Below, in pieces: positions 33,201 to 44,865 of a stretch of DNA of 64,000 bases. The number at the start of each line of letters is the position of its first letter. Positions within the stretch are counted from its first letter, which is position 1. The notes under the pieces are model-generated. The model saw nothing but the letters and a program-made list of their open reading frames with translations, was not told the DNA's origin and ran no database searches. Origin of the DNA: Dacryopinax spathularia (Eukaryota > Basidiomycota > Dacrymycetes > Dacrymycetales > Dacrymycetaceae); NCBI GenBank assembly GCA_037974965.1, contig JBBPFI010000004.1, positions 372,001 to 436,000 of the forward strand, written 5' to 3'. The position numbers were made by a program, and so were the translations under genes.

Positions 33201-36054
33201 ACATGCGATCAGAGAAACTGGAATCAATATGCTTACGAGCGACTCTTCCTCGAAGCTCTGCTCTTCCAGCATAGCCCGTTCCTCATCAGCGTCCATGAAC
33301 TGACTCGTCCGGCCACCCAGGCTGGGACCTTTACTGTGCTTAGCCCAGCTGGGCCGCTTGCCCTTCTTGAGTTGCTCCTTCCTCCTTGCAGCGCCAACCT
33401 GCTCCGCTTCCTCCTCGCTCTCGCTACCCTCAGCCAGAGCACCGAGCGCTTTGCTACCACGCTTCTTCTTCCCCCTCCGGCCTTCGAGGATCTCGATCGT
33501 ATCGTCACGTTGCATTTGAGCAGCAACGCGTTCCACGAGCTCCTGTCTTCGTGCACTTTTCGCCTCCTCCAAAACACTCTCCAAGCTCCCACCCCTAGCC
33601 TCCCGAAGCATGCGGAACAGCTCCCTAATATCCCTCTCAAGGCTCGCAACGACCCTCCGGTGCTCCTCAGCCATCACGTCCATCCGCTGCTGAAGCGCAG
33701 CCGTCAGCGCTCGGCTCTTCTCAAGCTTCTGCTCCGTATCCCTCAGGTCGGCTTTAAGTCTCCCGACGAGGCCAGCATCGCCCATCTCCAGCTCAGCCTC
33801 GAGCGCTTTCGCCTTGGCCTCCTCCTCACCCGCCTTCTTCCGCCAGAACTTCTCCGCTTCCTCCGCTTGCTGCAGCCTCTCCTGGTCACCGAACCTCGCG
33901 ATGAGCTGGGTGACGCTCGCACCCCATCGTTCGCCGAAGGGCACTTCACCGCCCGGCTGCCGACCTTCAAGGACGAAAGAAGCGACAAACTCCGCAAAGA
34001 TCTGGAAACACTTGTCCCGATCCTCGCCGTCTTTCCTCAGCAGCAGCAGGTTCTTCATCAACAGCTCAAAGTATTCCCGGCTCTTCGTCTCCCCAAGCTT
34101 GCTCAGGATACCACGGAAGACATCTTCGGGTCGCTTCATATCCTTCATCACCGTCCTATCGTATTCTTCAAGCACGGAACGCTCGTCGCTCTCCCAGAGA
34201 TCGTTGAAGTCCTTTAGGCGGTTTCCGAGCTTGCCCCAGGCGGAATTGGAGCCGTTCTCAACGGCCATTTGCTCGAATATGGCGAGTAACCGGCGCAAGC
34301 CAGCGAGCTCCATCTGGTTACGCAGATGTATGCGCGTGTCTGCGTTGGGGTGCTTGCGGATGAGAGCCTCGATGCAGATGTAGGTCATTTGCTAGCATAC
34401 ATGTCAGTTCTGCTCCAATGCGAGAGATGACAGTGGGACTCACAGCATAGTCGTTCAAGGCAGGATCCATCCCAGCGCCTCTCCTGACCTCCTCGGTAGC
34501 ACCGACCATAGTCCCCATCCTCCCTCGTCCCTCAAGCGTATTCTCCACCGCCCTGAACCATCTCCCAAACCTGCCCTCCAAGCCCGCACCACCCGCTTGG
34601 GCCTCCTTCGATGCCTGCAGCGGGCTGATCTCCACGTTGTCCAGAGCGGGTACGACCGCTTTCCACGCATCCACATCTTTCGACTCGATGATGAAGGCTA
34701 GGATCTCGGTTGCGATCTTACGCGATGGGAGATGCGGAGAGCAGACGGAGGAGATAAGAGGGGTGAAGATGGTTTGGCCGCGTGGGAGAGCAGTCTCGAG
34801 GGTGCCGTGTCGGTTGAACAGCGTTTTGAAGCATTTGAGGATTTCGAGTTCGAGCAGACTGTCTTCGGGTCGTCTGAAAGGTATGTTAGCTGGATTCACG
34901 AATGGGATAGGTTGGCATTGGACGCACAGATTGTTCTTGACATGCACGCTGGTCAGGATCTTGCACAGCGCAGGCATCCCCTGCGCCCGCACGAACGCAT
35001 CCACCCAATCGACCGTGCTCGTCCTCAGACTAACTCCCAAACTCTGCATATCCTTGACAGTCGCCCTCCCATCGATCATCCTCTTGAGATAATACTCTGG
35101 CGTATCCTTCCCGTCCACACCACCTCCCATCGCGCCCATGCTCGTCAACCCGCCTGCACTGGCGAACGTACTGCTTGGCTCAATACGCGTCGACCGATGT
35201 TTTGCTGCTTCCCATTTCTGCCGCGCGTCGCTCATGACTAGTTGATACTTTTGGTCGTCGCTTAGCATCTCGGCGTGAGGGATATCACGTGCGGCGGCAA
35301 GCGGCTCGAACATTGCTTGCAGTGTTCTTGGCGACGGGCGCGGGAAGTAGAATGCTCCGGTGGAAGATGGCGGTGGGGTCTGCGGGATTGACAGGACGGA
35401 CGGTGCTCCTCGGGAGCGGGAAAAGGAGTGGTTGCTCTCGGACGTGGAGTACATACTGGGTGGGGGCACTCGTGATGAGCGGTCGGAAGCGAGGGTGTTC
35501 ATTGTTGAGGTTGATAGCCGCGAACTTGGGTATCGGCCGGTTTCGCGTTGGGTCGAAGCGGTAGAAGGTGGGAACGAAGGGTTAAAGTCGCTCTGTGCAG
35601 ATATGGGCGGTAGTGTGGGTGGGAGTGACGCGCCAGGCGAGGATGGAGATGGCATAGGTAGCGATGACTGAGAGCCAGATGCGCGAGAGTACGATCGTAG
35701 CGAGGAAGACTCCTCGTCCACGCTGAACAAGCCAGACTCGTTCGACGCATTGTCCCTTCTTCGATCGCGCTCCGACAGCCTATCTTTCTGCCTGTCTCGA
35801 TAAGCATTCACGTTGAGGTCGGTTCCATTCGCAGTGAGCCCAGGGTTGGTATTGGGTGCGCTGATCAATAAGCTTTGGCCATTCTGCCTCGCCGGCTGTG
35901 CGCCAGCAAAAGGCGGTGGTCGAGTAAGAGTCGTCCTATCATAAGGTAGCGCACGTAGATCCGAGTCTGAGGCGCCGAAAGAGTCTAGTTCTGGTTGGGC
36001 GCGAGAGGAGCGCGAAGAGGCCTTGTTGCGGGTACGGTTGAATAGGGTGTCCAT
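30233..36054 (-). CDS. Diaphanous-related formin (Bni1/SepA/Cdc12 type)
   Basis: Actin nucleator and elongator acting in polarised growth and cytokinesis. The N-terminal disordered region (MDTLFNRTRNKASSRSSRAQ) precedes the GTPase-binding/FH3 part (YYLKRMIDGRATVKDMQSLG, WVDAFVRAQGMPALCKILTS). A coiled coil follows. The FH1 polyproline block is at about 32530-32340 on the minus strand, with two runs of more than 10 prolines. The FH2 domain runs from RMKQLQWDKLPQQVV through LILLIGNYMNGTGIKGGAYG to VEVLRFYGEDEKNMTSYEF. A textbook DAD, LDSLLEKLRNGDTITRKSRR, lies near 30665, so Rho-controlled autoinhibition is expected. About eleven introns are inferred. The tail ends SISEAE. The 472-bp gap to the divergent gene at 36527 probably holds both promoters. 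Confidence 0.95.
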
Positions 36055-36526
36055 GGCATGTCGTGGCTGTCGTCTAGATCATTGCAGGGTATTGCAGGTA
36101 GCGCATATATGAGGCCTCTTCCTTGGTGGGGCTCAAAGGGGTAATTCCAGATATACAGATGAAGCAGAATAGAAGGTTGAAGGGTAAGAACAAGGAGATG
36201 AAGGGCGTCGTCGTCGCTTTGGTGTAACCCAATTGTGCTTGCGTGTTAGGGTCGTGCGGGTCGGCGGTGGGGGACAGCGACGCTCTCAGAACGCGAAATG
36301 CGACCGCGTCTCCGGGCCCCGTCAAACCTGGGCCCGTTCCCAAGCTTGGCTTCAGCTTTGCTTCCGTCCAAAGGAGGCGATGCAGAAGCACACCCCTTGT
36401 CACGGTGTCACGCGTAAATCGCTTCTCGCTTCGCCACCCTGACGTTGCAGACCGCCTCGTGTGGGGTGTGCGCGCTGACTGCCACGACACGCCCCCCGCG
36501 TCGCTGCTGTCTGCTCGACGTCCACC
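36055..36526. promoter_or_regulatory. Divergent promoter region, formin / Src1-MAN1-like
   Basis: 472 bp between two start codons on opposite strands. The sequence is not repetitive and no other gene is supported. It should contain both promoters and 5' UTRs. Confidence 0.5.
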
Positions 36527-38669
36527 ATGCCTCCACGCCTCTCTACTTCCGAACTCCTTACCTCTCTTGTGTACCTCGAGCCGGACTTTGACCCGGCCAC
36601 GCTCACTGTAGCCCAGCTTACAGGTCTGCTGCAGGCTCATGCTGTTGATACCCGACCTGCAAAAGGAACCAAGACGGGCTTGGTCAAATTATTCGAGAGT
36701 GAGATAGGCGCCAATAGGGAGAAGATATTGGAGAGACGCACGAGGGAGTTGGCAAGGAGTCCGAAGGCGAATGGGATCAGGGATGGTGTGACTGGGCAGC
36801 TTGTCACCGGTGCTGCGGAGGAGGACATAACGCCGCCGCAAGCACGGAGAACGAGCAGGAGGAGCTCGGCCGAGCCCTCTAATGCCGGAGTACGTGTCGC
36901 TGCTACTGTTTCTTTTGCTTGTATACTGATGTTACTTTAGACGTCTCGGAGACGAACATCCAGGATGACTTCTGCTCCGCCTGCGCTGAAGGAGGAAGAG
37001 CCGGAGCAGATCTTGGAGCCGGAACCCACATCGCCGCCAGCGAGACGGAGAAGCGTACGTATTCCACGCGTGATATTTGGATGAATATTAACCAGAACTT
37101 ACAGAAAGCACCCCAAGAGCCCGCATTCAGCGATGAAAATGTCTTCCAGATGGGATCCTCTTCTCCAGATCCAGCACCGGAATCCTCCAACCGCCGAAAA
37201 TCGCGTCCTAGTGGCCGTCGCTCGCTAGCTCCTGAAGAGAAAGGGCCACGTGACTCGCCCTCAAATCCGTTCACGAAGATGGATGCTGCAGCAATATACG
37301 CAAGGCAGCAGTACGATGCCATGATCGGCGCGATAACCAGCTCGGACCCGGTGGACGAGGAGACTGAGGCGGATATGCTGGTACCTCAAGATGAAGATGT
37401 GGATGACGATGAGGCTGAAGCACTTATACCCTCCGCTATCTCAGAGCGGCAGCCGCTAATACGGGCGAAGACAGCTCTGCCCTTCATGGGTCTCTTCCTT
37501 CTGCTCATCATCCTTCTGCAATACGCCCGGTCTTCCTACAGACTAGGCTACTGCGATCGTGGCAGCAATACCAACCGAGTCCTGGACGAGCGACTGGAAC
37601 AGCTACATGCTGGCGAGTTGTGCCTCGAAAGAGGAGGGATGGACTGCCCTCCCATCCCGCTCTTCCCGCCTTTCATGCAGCCCCTCCACTGCACCCCTTG
37701 CCCGGAGAACGCGACCTGCGCGATCCATACCCTCGCATGCGATGCGCCCTTGATCCTCAAGCGGCATCCCCTTTCACCTCTCAACCCCGTACTAAGCGGT
37801 TTCCCGGGTTTTGGCCCCATCGCTTTCCCCCCATCATGCGTTGAAGACGAGAGCCGGAAGAAGCTCCTCACGAACGCAGGGAGATGGATCATCGAGCGAC
37901 TCCAGCGCCATCGCGGCGAGCAGATCTGCTACGGCCATGAACCGCATCCTTCTCTCCTCCCGCATATCGATGCGCGCTCCGAGGATCCCGCTCTTCCCTG
38001 GAAATGGGCCGCGGTCAAGAAGTCCGACGTTAAGCAGATGATGGCCGAAACCCGTGAGGGGAAGAGCCTAGGGCCTGAGAAGCTGGAAGAAGTGTTTGCG
38101 GGCGCGATGCGCGAGCTGGAGGAGCGGAAGTATGTCCTTTCTGCGAGGGATGAGGAGGGTGAGGAGTGGGTTGCTGCTCTGCAGGCGCGGATGAGTGGGG
38201 TTTGCAAGATCCGGGTATGGGGTAGGGAGTTGTGGAGGAAGGCAAGGGTGTATATTGCTGGTGAGCCCGTCTGTGATACCTATCTCTCTGTCAAGATGCT
38301 CATGATGTGGCAGCTCTCGTCACGATCCTCGTCAGTCTTCTGTACGTTCGGCGGCAGCTCTACCTCAGGCGCCAGACTACCGCCTTGGCACACTCCCTGC
38401 TTCCCGCAATCCTGTCAGCACTGCAGCGGAACGGCCACCCCGTGCTCAGCAGCCAGCTCCGCGATTCCATCCTAGCGTACGAGCCCAACCTCAAGCGACG
38501 CAAAGAGATCTGGGAGCGTGTCGAAAAGATTGTCGAGATGAACGCGAACGTGCGCGTGGGTGAAGAGGAAGTAGGAGGCGAAGTAGGCCGGGGATGGCGA
38601 TGGATCGGCCCACCCGCTATCGAGGATGTGGGCGAAGGCACCCCGGGCAGAAGAGAGCTGAGATATTGA
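36527..38669 (+). CDS. Inner nuclear membrane protein of the Src1/Heh/MAN1 family
   Basis: The N-terminal HeH/LEM-like domain reads LSTSELLTSLVYLEPDFDPA, TLTVAQLTGLLQAHAVD, KGTKTGLVKLFESEI. Basic, Ser/Arg-rich linker exons follow (SRRSSAEPSNAG, NRRKSRPSGRRSL), plausibly carrying nuclear localisation signals. A transmembrane helix (LPFMGLFLLLIILLQYA) leads to a Cys-rich lumenal segment (YCDRGSNTNR, HCTPCPENATCAIHTLACD). A second transmembrane segment begins AALVTILVSLLYVRRQLYLR, followed by the MAN1/Src1 C-terminal winged-helix part (ILSALQRNGHPVLSSQLRD, RRKEIWERVEKIVEMNANVR). Members anchor chromatin and rDNA at the inner nuclear membrane and bind ESCRT factors. Introns lie near 36890-36940, 37054-37105 and 38260-38306. 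Confidence 0.9.
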
Positions 38670-38981
38670 CCGGGTTTCGTGTCCTGGCAGGGACTCAATG
38701 CCCACGACTCCATTTTTATCCCTTTCACTTGTCCTTCCTCGTTCTTCAGGTGATTGTGTGTCGGCCATACCCGCGTGAGGTAAGCGTGTGACAAATAGTA
38801 GCTAGTGTAGCTAGAATAATTCGATATCATCTCAACATCTCCCAATGTACAAAGGATCGAAAGAGGGAAATGTCACCGGGGTTGATTGCGGCGTACGGTG
38901 GTTCATCGGGGCGTGTTCCTGCCGGAATGCGGTCCCTATTTGGAATCGGCCCTCCACCCGAACGTCAACCCTCCTCAGGTC
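38670..38981. other. Spacer upstream of the aldo-keto reductase pair
   Basis: Upstream region of the first reductase plus the 3' UTR of the nuclear membrane gene. No gene is supported. Confidence 0.45.
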
Positions 38982-38987
38982 TATAAG
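38982..38987 (+). promoter_or_regulatory. TATA-like box of the first aldo-keto reductase
   Basis: GTCTATAAGTAG context, 91 bp upstream of the ATG at 39078. The second reductase has a similar CTATAAG at 40675. Confidence 0.5.
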
Positions 38988-39077
38988 TAGGGGGCTCGCA
39001 CGAGATATGGAGCGCTGGCGGTTCTTACCTTCACACTGGCACCTCACGTCAATCTTTCCACTTGAGCTACAATCAAA

Positions 39078-40241
39078 ATGGCTGCTCGCGTTCCGCTCAT
39101 CTTCGTACGTTGCTACGGGGTTTCAATGGACTGCAAAAGGCTAACTGGGCTGAGCAGGGTACGATGACCATCGGCAAGGCCGGGACTGGTGCTGTCCGGA
39201 CCTCCGACATGGGTGCCGCGCAGAAGATCCTCGATACCTTCTACCAACATGGGTACAAGGAGGTACGTTACTCATCCCCTCACCGTCAGGCGTACAGCTG
39301 ACGGAGAACCAGCTCGACACTGCCCGCAACTACGGCAACGGCACGACCGAGGAGTACCTGTCTAAGCTTGATCTGAAGGACTCCACCATCGACACCAAGG
39401 TCTACCCCAACAGCCCGGGCGACCACAAGCCCGAGAAGCTGCGCGAGACCTTCCTTACGTCGCTCAAGACGCTTGGGCGGCAGAAGGTTCGCGTGCTGTA
39501 CCTCCATGCTCCGGACAGGAGCGTGCCTTTCGAGGAGACCGTGGAGGAGATGAACAAGCTTCACAAGGAGGGCCTCTAGTACGTCATATCCCTTTCCTTT
39601 TAGGCTGTGGTGGCTGAGGCCTAGCAGCGAGATCTTCGGTCTCTCCAACTACGCCGCCTGGGAGGTCTCCGCCATCTGCGAGATCTGCAAGGCCAAGGGC
39701 TACGTCATGCCCGGTATCTACCAGGCAATGTACAACGCCCTCCAGCGCGCTATCGAGCCTGAGCTCGTGCCCTGCCTGCGCAAGTACAATATCCGCCTCG
39801 TGGTGTACAACCCTCTCGCTGGTGGTCTCTTCTCTGGTAAGATCACTTCGGTGGACCAGATCCCCGATGAGGGCCGGTTCAGCGGTGACAGCCCTGGTGC
39901 GAAGATGTACCGCGAGCGGTATGTCAAGGATGCATATATTAACGCTCTTAAGGAAGTGAAGGCAGTCGGCGTACGTGTACCTCTTTGGCGATGCTGATAG
40001 TCACTAACTTTCTGCTCAGGAGAAGCACGGTCTCCGCCTGACTGAGATCGCCCTCAGGTGGTGCCAGCATCATTCGGTCCTCAAGCCCACCGATGGTGTC
40101 ATCCTGGGTGCTAGCAGCGTCGAGCAGCTCCAGATGAACCTGGAGGATAGCGCAAAGGGACCGCTGCCCGCAGATGTAGTTGAGGCTCTTGACAAGGGCT
40201 GGACCACTGTTGGGCCCAGTGCTCCGCTGTACTGGCGTTGA
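39078..40241 (+). CDS. Aldo-keto reductase, AKR7 (aflatoxin aldehyde reductase) type, copy 1
   Basis: NADPH-dependent cytosolic reductase of reactive aldehydes. Spliced translation: MAARVPLIF, GTMTIGKAGTGAVRTSDMGA, LDTARNYGNGTTEEYLSKLD, STIDTKVYPNSPGDHKPEKL, VRVLYLHAPDRSVPFEETVE, EIFGLSNYAAWEVSAICEIC, YNPLAGGLFSGKIT, ending GPSAPLYWR. The AKR tetrad is visible as Asp and Tyr in DTARNY, Lys in DTKV and His in YLHAPD. Five introns: after LIF (39105), after YKE, after KEGL, after KAVG and the short joins between. It has a close tandem paralog 0.5 kb downstream with the same intron positions, so the pair arose by local duplication. Confidence 0.92.
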
Positions 40242-40739
40242 GATTCGGTAGGAGTTGACAGATTGTAGCAATAATAAGTCGCGTCGTTTAAGAATAAGTG
40301 ACAACAATTTCCTTTCTACGACTCTGCATGCCATGCCTCGTCTTATGATCCTCCTACCGAGAAGAAATCACTTGTCTAGATTGACGTCCCTCGCTCCGAC
40401 ACTGTGCTCGGCCGAGCAGCGGACTAGCAGGGGCAGCACCTGCGCATGGTCAGCCCGAACCGGACTCCCTAGGAGTCTATTTCGGTCACCGGCACGATTC
40501 CTTAGTCAGCTTACAACAGCTTCCTGCATCTTGCCAGCTGCGACACCTCGACGGACCTCCAGCAAAGGAAAAGACGTGAAGGAGTTAGTCAGATAAATGG
40601 CAAAACTTCCGAGTTACTTGCGATAGCAGTCCAAGGGCTGTGTAGTAGTGACTGGTCAATCCGCCTGGCAGAAGCTATAAGAGTGCTCGGGTGTCCAGGT
40701 TCGGAGGTCTGTTTTCCACCTGGATTACAAGACTTGGAG
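40242..40739 (+). promoter_or_regulatory. Spacer and promoter of the second aldo-keto reductase
   Basis: 498 bp between the tandem reductases. It ends with a TATA-like GCTATAAG at 40674-40681, 60-65 bp before the ATG. The open frame at 40255-40596 shows no protein-like features. Confidence 0.45.
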
Positions 40740-41918
40740 ATGCCAGCTCGTGTACCATTGCTCTTTGTACGTGAGCCCAAACATCCTTGGCTGCTCAGCT
40801 GATTAGTGGCAACGACTCGCAGGGCACCGCCGGTTTCGGCGAAGCTGGGCAAGCAACTGTCCGCATCTCCAATCTCGATGACTGTCAGAAGGTCCTGGAC
40901 ACTTTCTACAAGTATGGCTACAAGGAAGTCAGCCCAGGTCTCGGTTGAAACCACAGCCAATCTACAGTACTTACAGTCAGACTAGCTTGACTCCGCCCGT
41001 TTGTACGGCGGTGGAACGACCGAGGCTTATCTTTCCAAGCTGAACCTCCGGGACTCTACCATCGACACCAAGGTCTTCCCTTTTGCGCCTGGAGACCATA
41101 AGCCGGAGAAGGTGCGAGCGACCTTCTTGACCTCCCTGAAAACACTTGGGCGCAGCAAAGTTCGAGTGCTGTACCTGCACGCTCCCGATCGAAGCGTGCC
41201 GTTCGAAGAGACACTTGAAGAGCTGAACAAGCTCCACGATGAAGGGCTTTAGTATGCTCCCCTCCTTCATGCCTGAACCTCTCTCTAACCCATCCGCTAG
41301 CGAGATATTTGGCCTGTCCAACTTTGCCTCCTGGGAAGTCTCCGCGATCTGCGAGATCTGCAAAGCCAAGGGCTGGATTATGCCCGGCATCTACCAAGCC
41401 ATGTACAACGCGCTGCAGCGGTCCATTGAGCCCGAGCTTGTCCCCTGTCTTCGGAAGTACAACATTCGCCTGGTCGTGTATAACCCTCTTGCCGGCGGTC
41501 TGTTCTCTGGCAAGATCACGTCCGTCGATCAGATGCCTGCCGAAGGTCGGTTTGCCGGCGACAGCGCCTTTTCCAAGATGTATCGCCAGCGTTATGTCAA
41601 GGACGCCTATTTGAATGCTTTGAGACAGATCAAGGCGGTAGGCGTACGTTCGGATCCATGTCCGTCTTCACAGGTGTTCATCCTGACGCTTCGTAGGAGC
41701 AAAATGGTCTGAGGTTGACGGAGATCGCCCTTCGGTGGTTGCAGCATCATTCCGTGCTTACTGCGTCCGACGGCGTGATCCTCGGTGCCAGCAGTGCCCA
41801 GCAGCTTGAGACCAACTGCATCGATAGCGAAAAGGGGCCATTGCCTGTTGAGGTAGTCGAGGCGCTCGACAAGGGCTGGACGAATGTCGCGCCGACCGCA
41901 GAGACATATTTCCGTTGA
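40740..41918 (+). CDS. Aldo-keto reductase, AKR7 type, copy 2
   Basis: Tandem paralog of the preceding gene: MPARVPLLF, GTAGFGEAGQATVRISNLDD, LDSARLYGGGTTEAYLSKLN, STIDTKVFPFAPGDHKPEKV, VRVLYLHAPDRSVPFEETLE, EIFGLSNFASWEVSAICEIC, ending NVAPTAETYFR. The catalytic Asp, Tyr, Lys and His are kept. Introns match copy 1 in place; the first again follows the ninth residue. Differences cluster near the N terminus, the tyrosine loop (LYGGG against NYGNG) and the C terminus, so substrate range may have diverged. Confidence 0.92.
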
Positions 41919-42239
41919 AAAGACGGTGGAGCCAGCAAAGTCATGTAGCCTCAAGTGTCAATGCATATATACGTTTGTCAATATGTCGGATTAGATGGCT
42001 TGCTCGGCAGTGTTGTGAGTGCTGGCCTCAGCGCTTCCGGCCGTTAACACGGAAGACGGCAGCCTGGACTAATTGCATTAACGAGTACTGTAGCACACCT
42101 AAATACAGCGACAGAAGGACGCTACCTATCGCAAAGCAGACCCGTGCAGACGGGTAGGGGTATCCAAGAATCCATACAAGTACAACGGAGCGGTGTTGCT
42201 CCCAGGATAAAAACCATGTTGCTGCCTTTGGAGCCGCAC
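41919..42239. other. Convergent 3' spacer between reductase copy 2 and CENP-A
   Basis: 321 bp with no supported gene; presumably the two 3' UTRs. Confidence 0.5.
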
Positions 42240-42897
42240 TCAGAACCCAATATCGCCCCACTTGCCGCGTATCCGACGCGCTAGTTGCATATCCCGTTGC
42301 ATCAACGTAACGCGTTTTGCATGTAGTGTGCAAAGGTATCTGTGCACGCGTTAGTATTTCTCCTTTATCTAGGGAAATACGGTAGCGAATCACGTACGCG
42401 TCTTCAAAAAGATGAACCAGGTAGGCCTCCGTCGCCTCCTGTAACGCGCGTAGTGCGGACGATTGCCATCGGATGTCGCGGTTTACTGTAGTCATGTCTT
42501 GTGCAATCTCTCGCACCTAACGCAGCGATTAGCATAAGGTCACGTCATGTCAAAATGTCCATACCAGCCGCGAAAATGGTAACTTCGCCATCAACAGGTC
42601 CGTTGACTTCTGGTATTTCCGAATCTCGCGTAACGCAACCGTACCGGGCCGATATCGGTGCTTTTTGCGCCTGGGACTGTCAGGCGGTGGTGAGGGCCGG
42701 TTGACTGCTGTTCAACGCGTCAATCAGCAGTTCAGTCAACGCGAAGCCGTACTGTACGTACGTCGCCTCTCCTTCCCTCCTGTGGTTTTCCTCGCCGTAC
42801 TCTTTCGTCCCGTTGGTGTTGGCTCATCTCGTCGCCCCGATCCGCTACCACTTGGTCTCCGAGCTGGTGTGCGCGATGTCGTCGTACTCAGGGCCAT
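42240..42897 (-). CDS. cenp-A: Centromeric histone H3 variant CENP-A (Cse4/Cnp1)
   Basis: Four exons (42897-42762, 42704-42565, 42516-42398, 42339-42240) join to 164 residues. The fold reads [96 protein letters not shown]. It differs from canonical H3 in CENP-A ways: loop 1 is longer ([11 protein letters not shown] in place of DFKTDLRF), Trp replaces Phe before QSSA, and the tail after RRIRG is KWGDIGF. The N-terminal tail is divergent and basic ([20 protein letters not shown]) but keeps an H3-like TARKTTGGK. Exon 1 ends at GERR-type KERR, and all four splice junctions have GT...AG ends. It is head-to-head with SF3B4, 292 bp apart. The only histone in the window. Confidence 0.93.
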
Positions 42898-43189
42898 CGC
42901 GTCGCCTTAGGGTATTTTTGCAAGAGAATCAAGGCGACGTTGGCGGGGTACAGACAATCGCGTCGAAGGAGGGCAAGAGGTCGCGGCGGGTGAGACGAGC
43001 GATCTGCAGTGGCGCGTAGAGGCGCGTCCGACAGCGCGGCACAGGTAGATGTTGATCCGTTCGGAGATAGGCTTAAATGAGCAATTAACGCCGAACAAGC
43101 GGAGCCAATTTATTGAGCCCTTGCCAGTCGCGATCGTTGACTCCGTCGAGCGCCCATTTCTAGTCGTTTCTCATCATCTTACAACCACC
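42898..43189. promoter_or_regulatory. Shared divergent promoter, CENP-A / SF3B4
   Basis: 292 bp between opposite start codons with a CCAAT box on + at 43105-43109. Both genes are presumably served from this interval. Confidence 0.5.
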
Positions 43190-44436
43190 ATGTCTAAACC
43201 ACAAGAAGACAGGAACCAAGAAGCGACCGTTTACCTGGTCAGTACTATACTGGCAAATTCCTGCGCATCGTGCTGACACTAGGCCTGTAGGGAAATCTCG
43301 ATGAGCGAGTCACAGATGCCATCATCTGGGAGCTTATGCTGCAAGCTGGCCCAGTTGGTACGTTCATGCATTATGCATCGACCGGATAAAGCACTGACAT
43401 TTTGCATAGTGAATGTGCATCTCCCCAAGGACCGTATATCTATGGCACACCAAGGGTATGGCTTCTGCGAGTTCTTGACAGAGGAGGACGCCGAGTATGC
43501 ATGCAAGATCATGAACCAGATCAAACTGTGGGGTAAGCCCATTCGGGTCAACAAGGTATGTCATATTGCCCCAGTTTTTCATGGACTGGTCTTAACACTT
43601 CTTCAGGCCTCATCAGATAAGAAGCAACTGGACGTTGGAGCGAACCTGTTCATCGGCAATCTCGACCCGAATGTCGATGAGCGCTTACTATACGACACGT
43701 TCAGTGCTTTCGGTATCCTGACTCAGCCCGCTAAAGTATGTAACTCTACCCTTAAATCTTCTGCATTTTCTAACGAGGAGTCTAGATTGCTCGCGACCCA
43801 CAAACGAGCGAATCAAAAGGCTACGGTTTCATCTCATATTCCGATTTCGAGTCATCCGATCGGGCTATCGAGTCGATGAATGGCCAGTACCTGATGAACA
43901 AACCTATCACTGTACAATATGCATTCAAGAAGGACGGAAAGGGAGAGAGGCATGGGACAGAAGCTGAGCGGATGCTGGCAGCCCAGGCGAAGAAGAACAA
44001 CGCTTTACCGATCGGACTGCGTGCTCCCCCAACACCGATCGGGGTTCTTCCCGGCGCGGCTGGACCTATGGGATATCAAGGCCAATTTGCTGGAGTTCTC
44101 TCTGCTGGTCCGGCTCCACCAGGTGCACCACCCTTCGGTATGGCTCCGCAACCAATATTGCAAGCTGCTTACGGTGGTGCACCTGCTCCCCCTCCAGGAG
44201 TACCTGTTTTCAATCCTGCCGCTGGCGCTGCTGGAATTCCACCCCCGCCACCTCCTGGATTCGCAGGACAACCCGGATTCGCTCCGCCTGGATTCCCAGC
44301 TGGTATGCCACCGCCGCCCGCTGGCTTCCCGCAGGGCATGCCCTTCCCTCCGCAAGGCATGCCAATGATGCCGCCTGGCATGCCCGTTCCACCACCGCCA
44401 CCTGGATTCGCACCTCCGAATGGCGTGAGGAGTTGA
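43190..44436 (+). CDS. sf3b4: Splicing factor 3B subunit 4 (SAP49/Hsh49)
   Basis: U2 snRNP SF3b subunit that contacts pre-mRNA near the branch site. RRM1: [20 protein letters not shown], then [23 protein letters not shown]2: [20 protein letters not shown], then [20 protein letters not shown] and [20 protein letters not shown]. The adjacent [16 protein letters not shown] is characteristic of SF3B4. The C terminus is a Pro/Gly/Met-rich tail of about 140 residues ([13 protein letters not shown]). Introns interrupt before GNLD, after GPV, after RVNK and after PAK, with 3' ends AG. Start ATG follows ACCACC. Confidence 0.95.
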
Positions 44437-44865
44437 TGGATGTGATTTTTCTAATGTGTAACTGTAAGAATAGGGGTAATGAATCCTTTGTGATTCGCCG
44501 TCTTCTGCATTGGTCATCGTGGGAACGCCGAGTGTACCGCGTGCTGCTCATCTCCTGCTCGTCCTTATGCGAACGGAAGTACAACACCGCCTTACCTGGC
44601 CGATAGGGGGTTGTGTGAAATCTACTAAGGGCTTCCTCCCAAAATCGCGATTCCCGTGTCATCGGGCGACAACCCATGTTTACGAACACGATCAGGAGTT
44701 GACGATGGTCTAAACTAAGATCACGCTTCCCCGCTTGTGGCAACGCTGTCACGTTGCGGAGGCATTTGGAAGTCCCTAGACGATTCGACCCTTGTCCGCC
44801 CTCTCAACGAACGACCACACGCGATACACCCCTTCACGTCCAATTTCTCAGATTGTGCATGCATA
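44437..44865. other. Spacer between SF3B4 and SmgGDS
   Basis: 429 bp with the SF3B4 3' UTR and the promoter of the next gene. An in-frame alternative start for SmgGDS lies at 44737 but adds an unconserved, non-domain stretch. No other gene is seen. Confidence 0.45.

Noticed and set aside
40255-40596. Open frame between the two reductases
   Set aside because: No conserved motif; overlaps the promoter of the second reductase.
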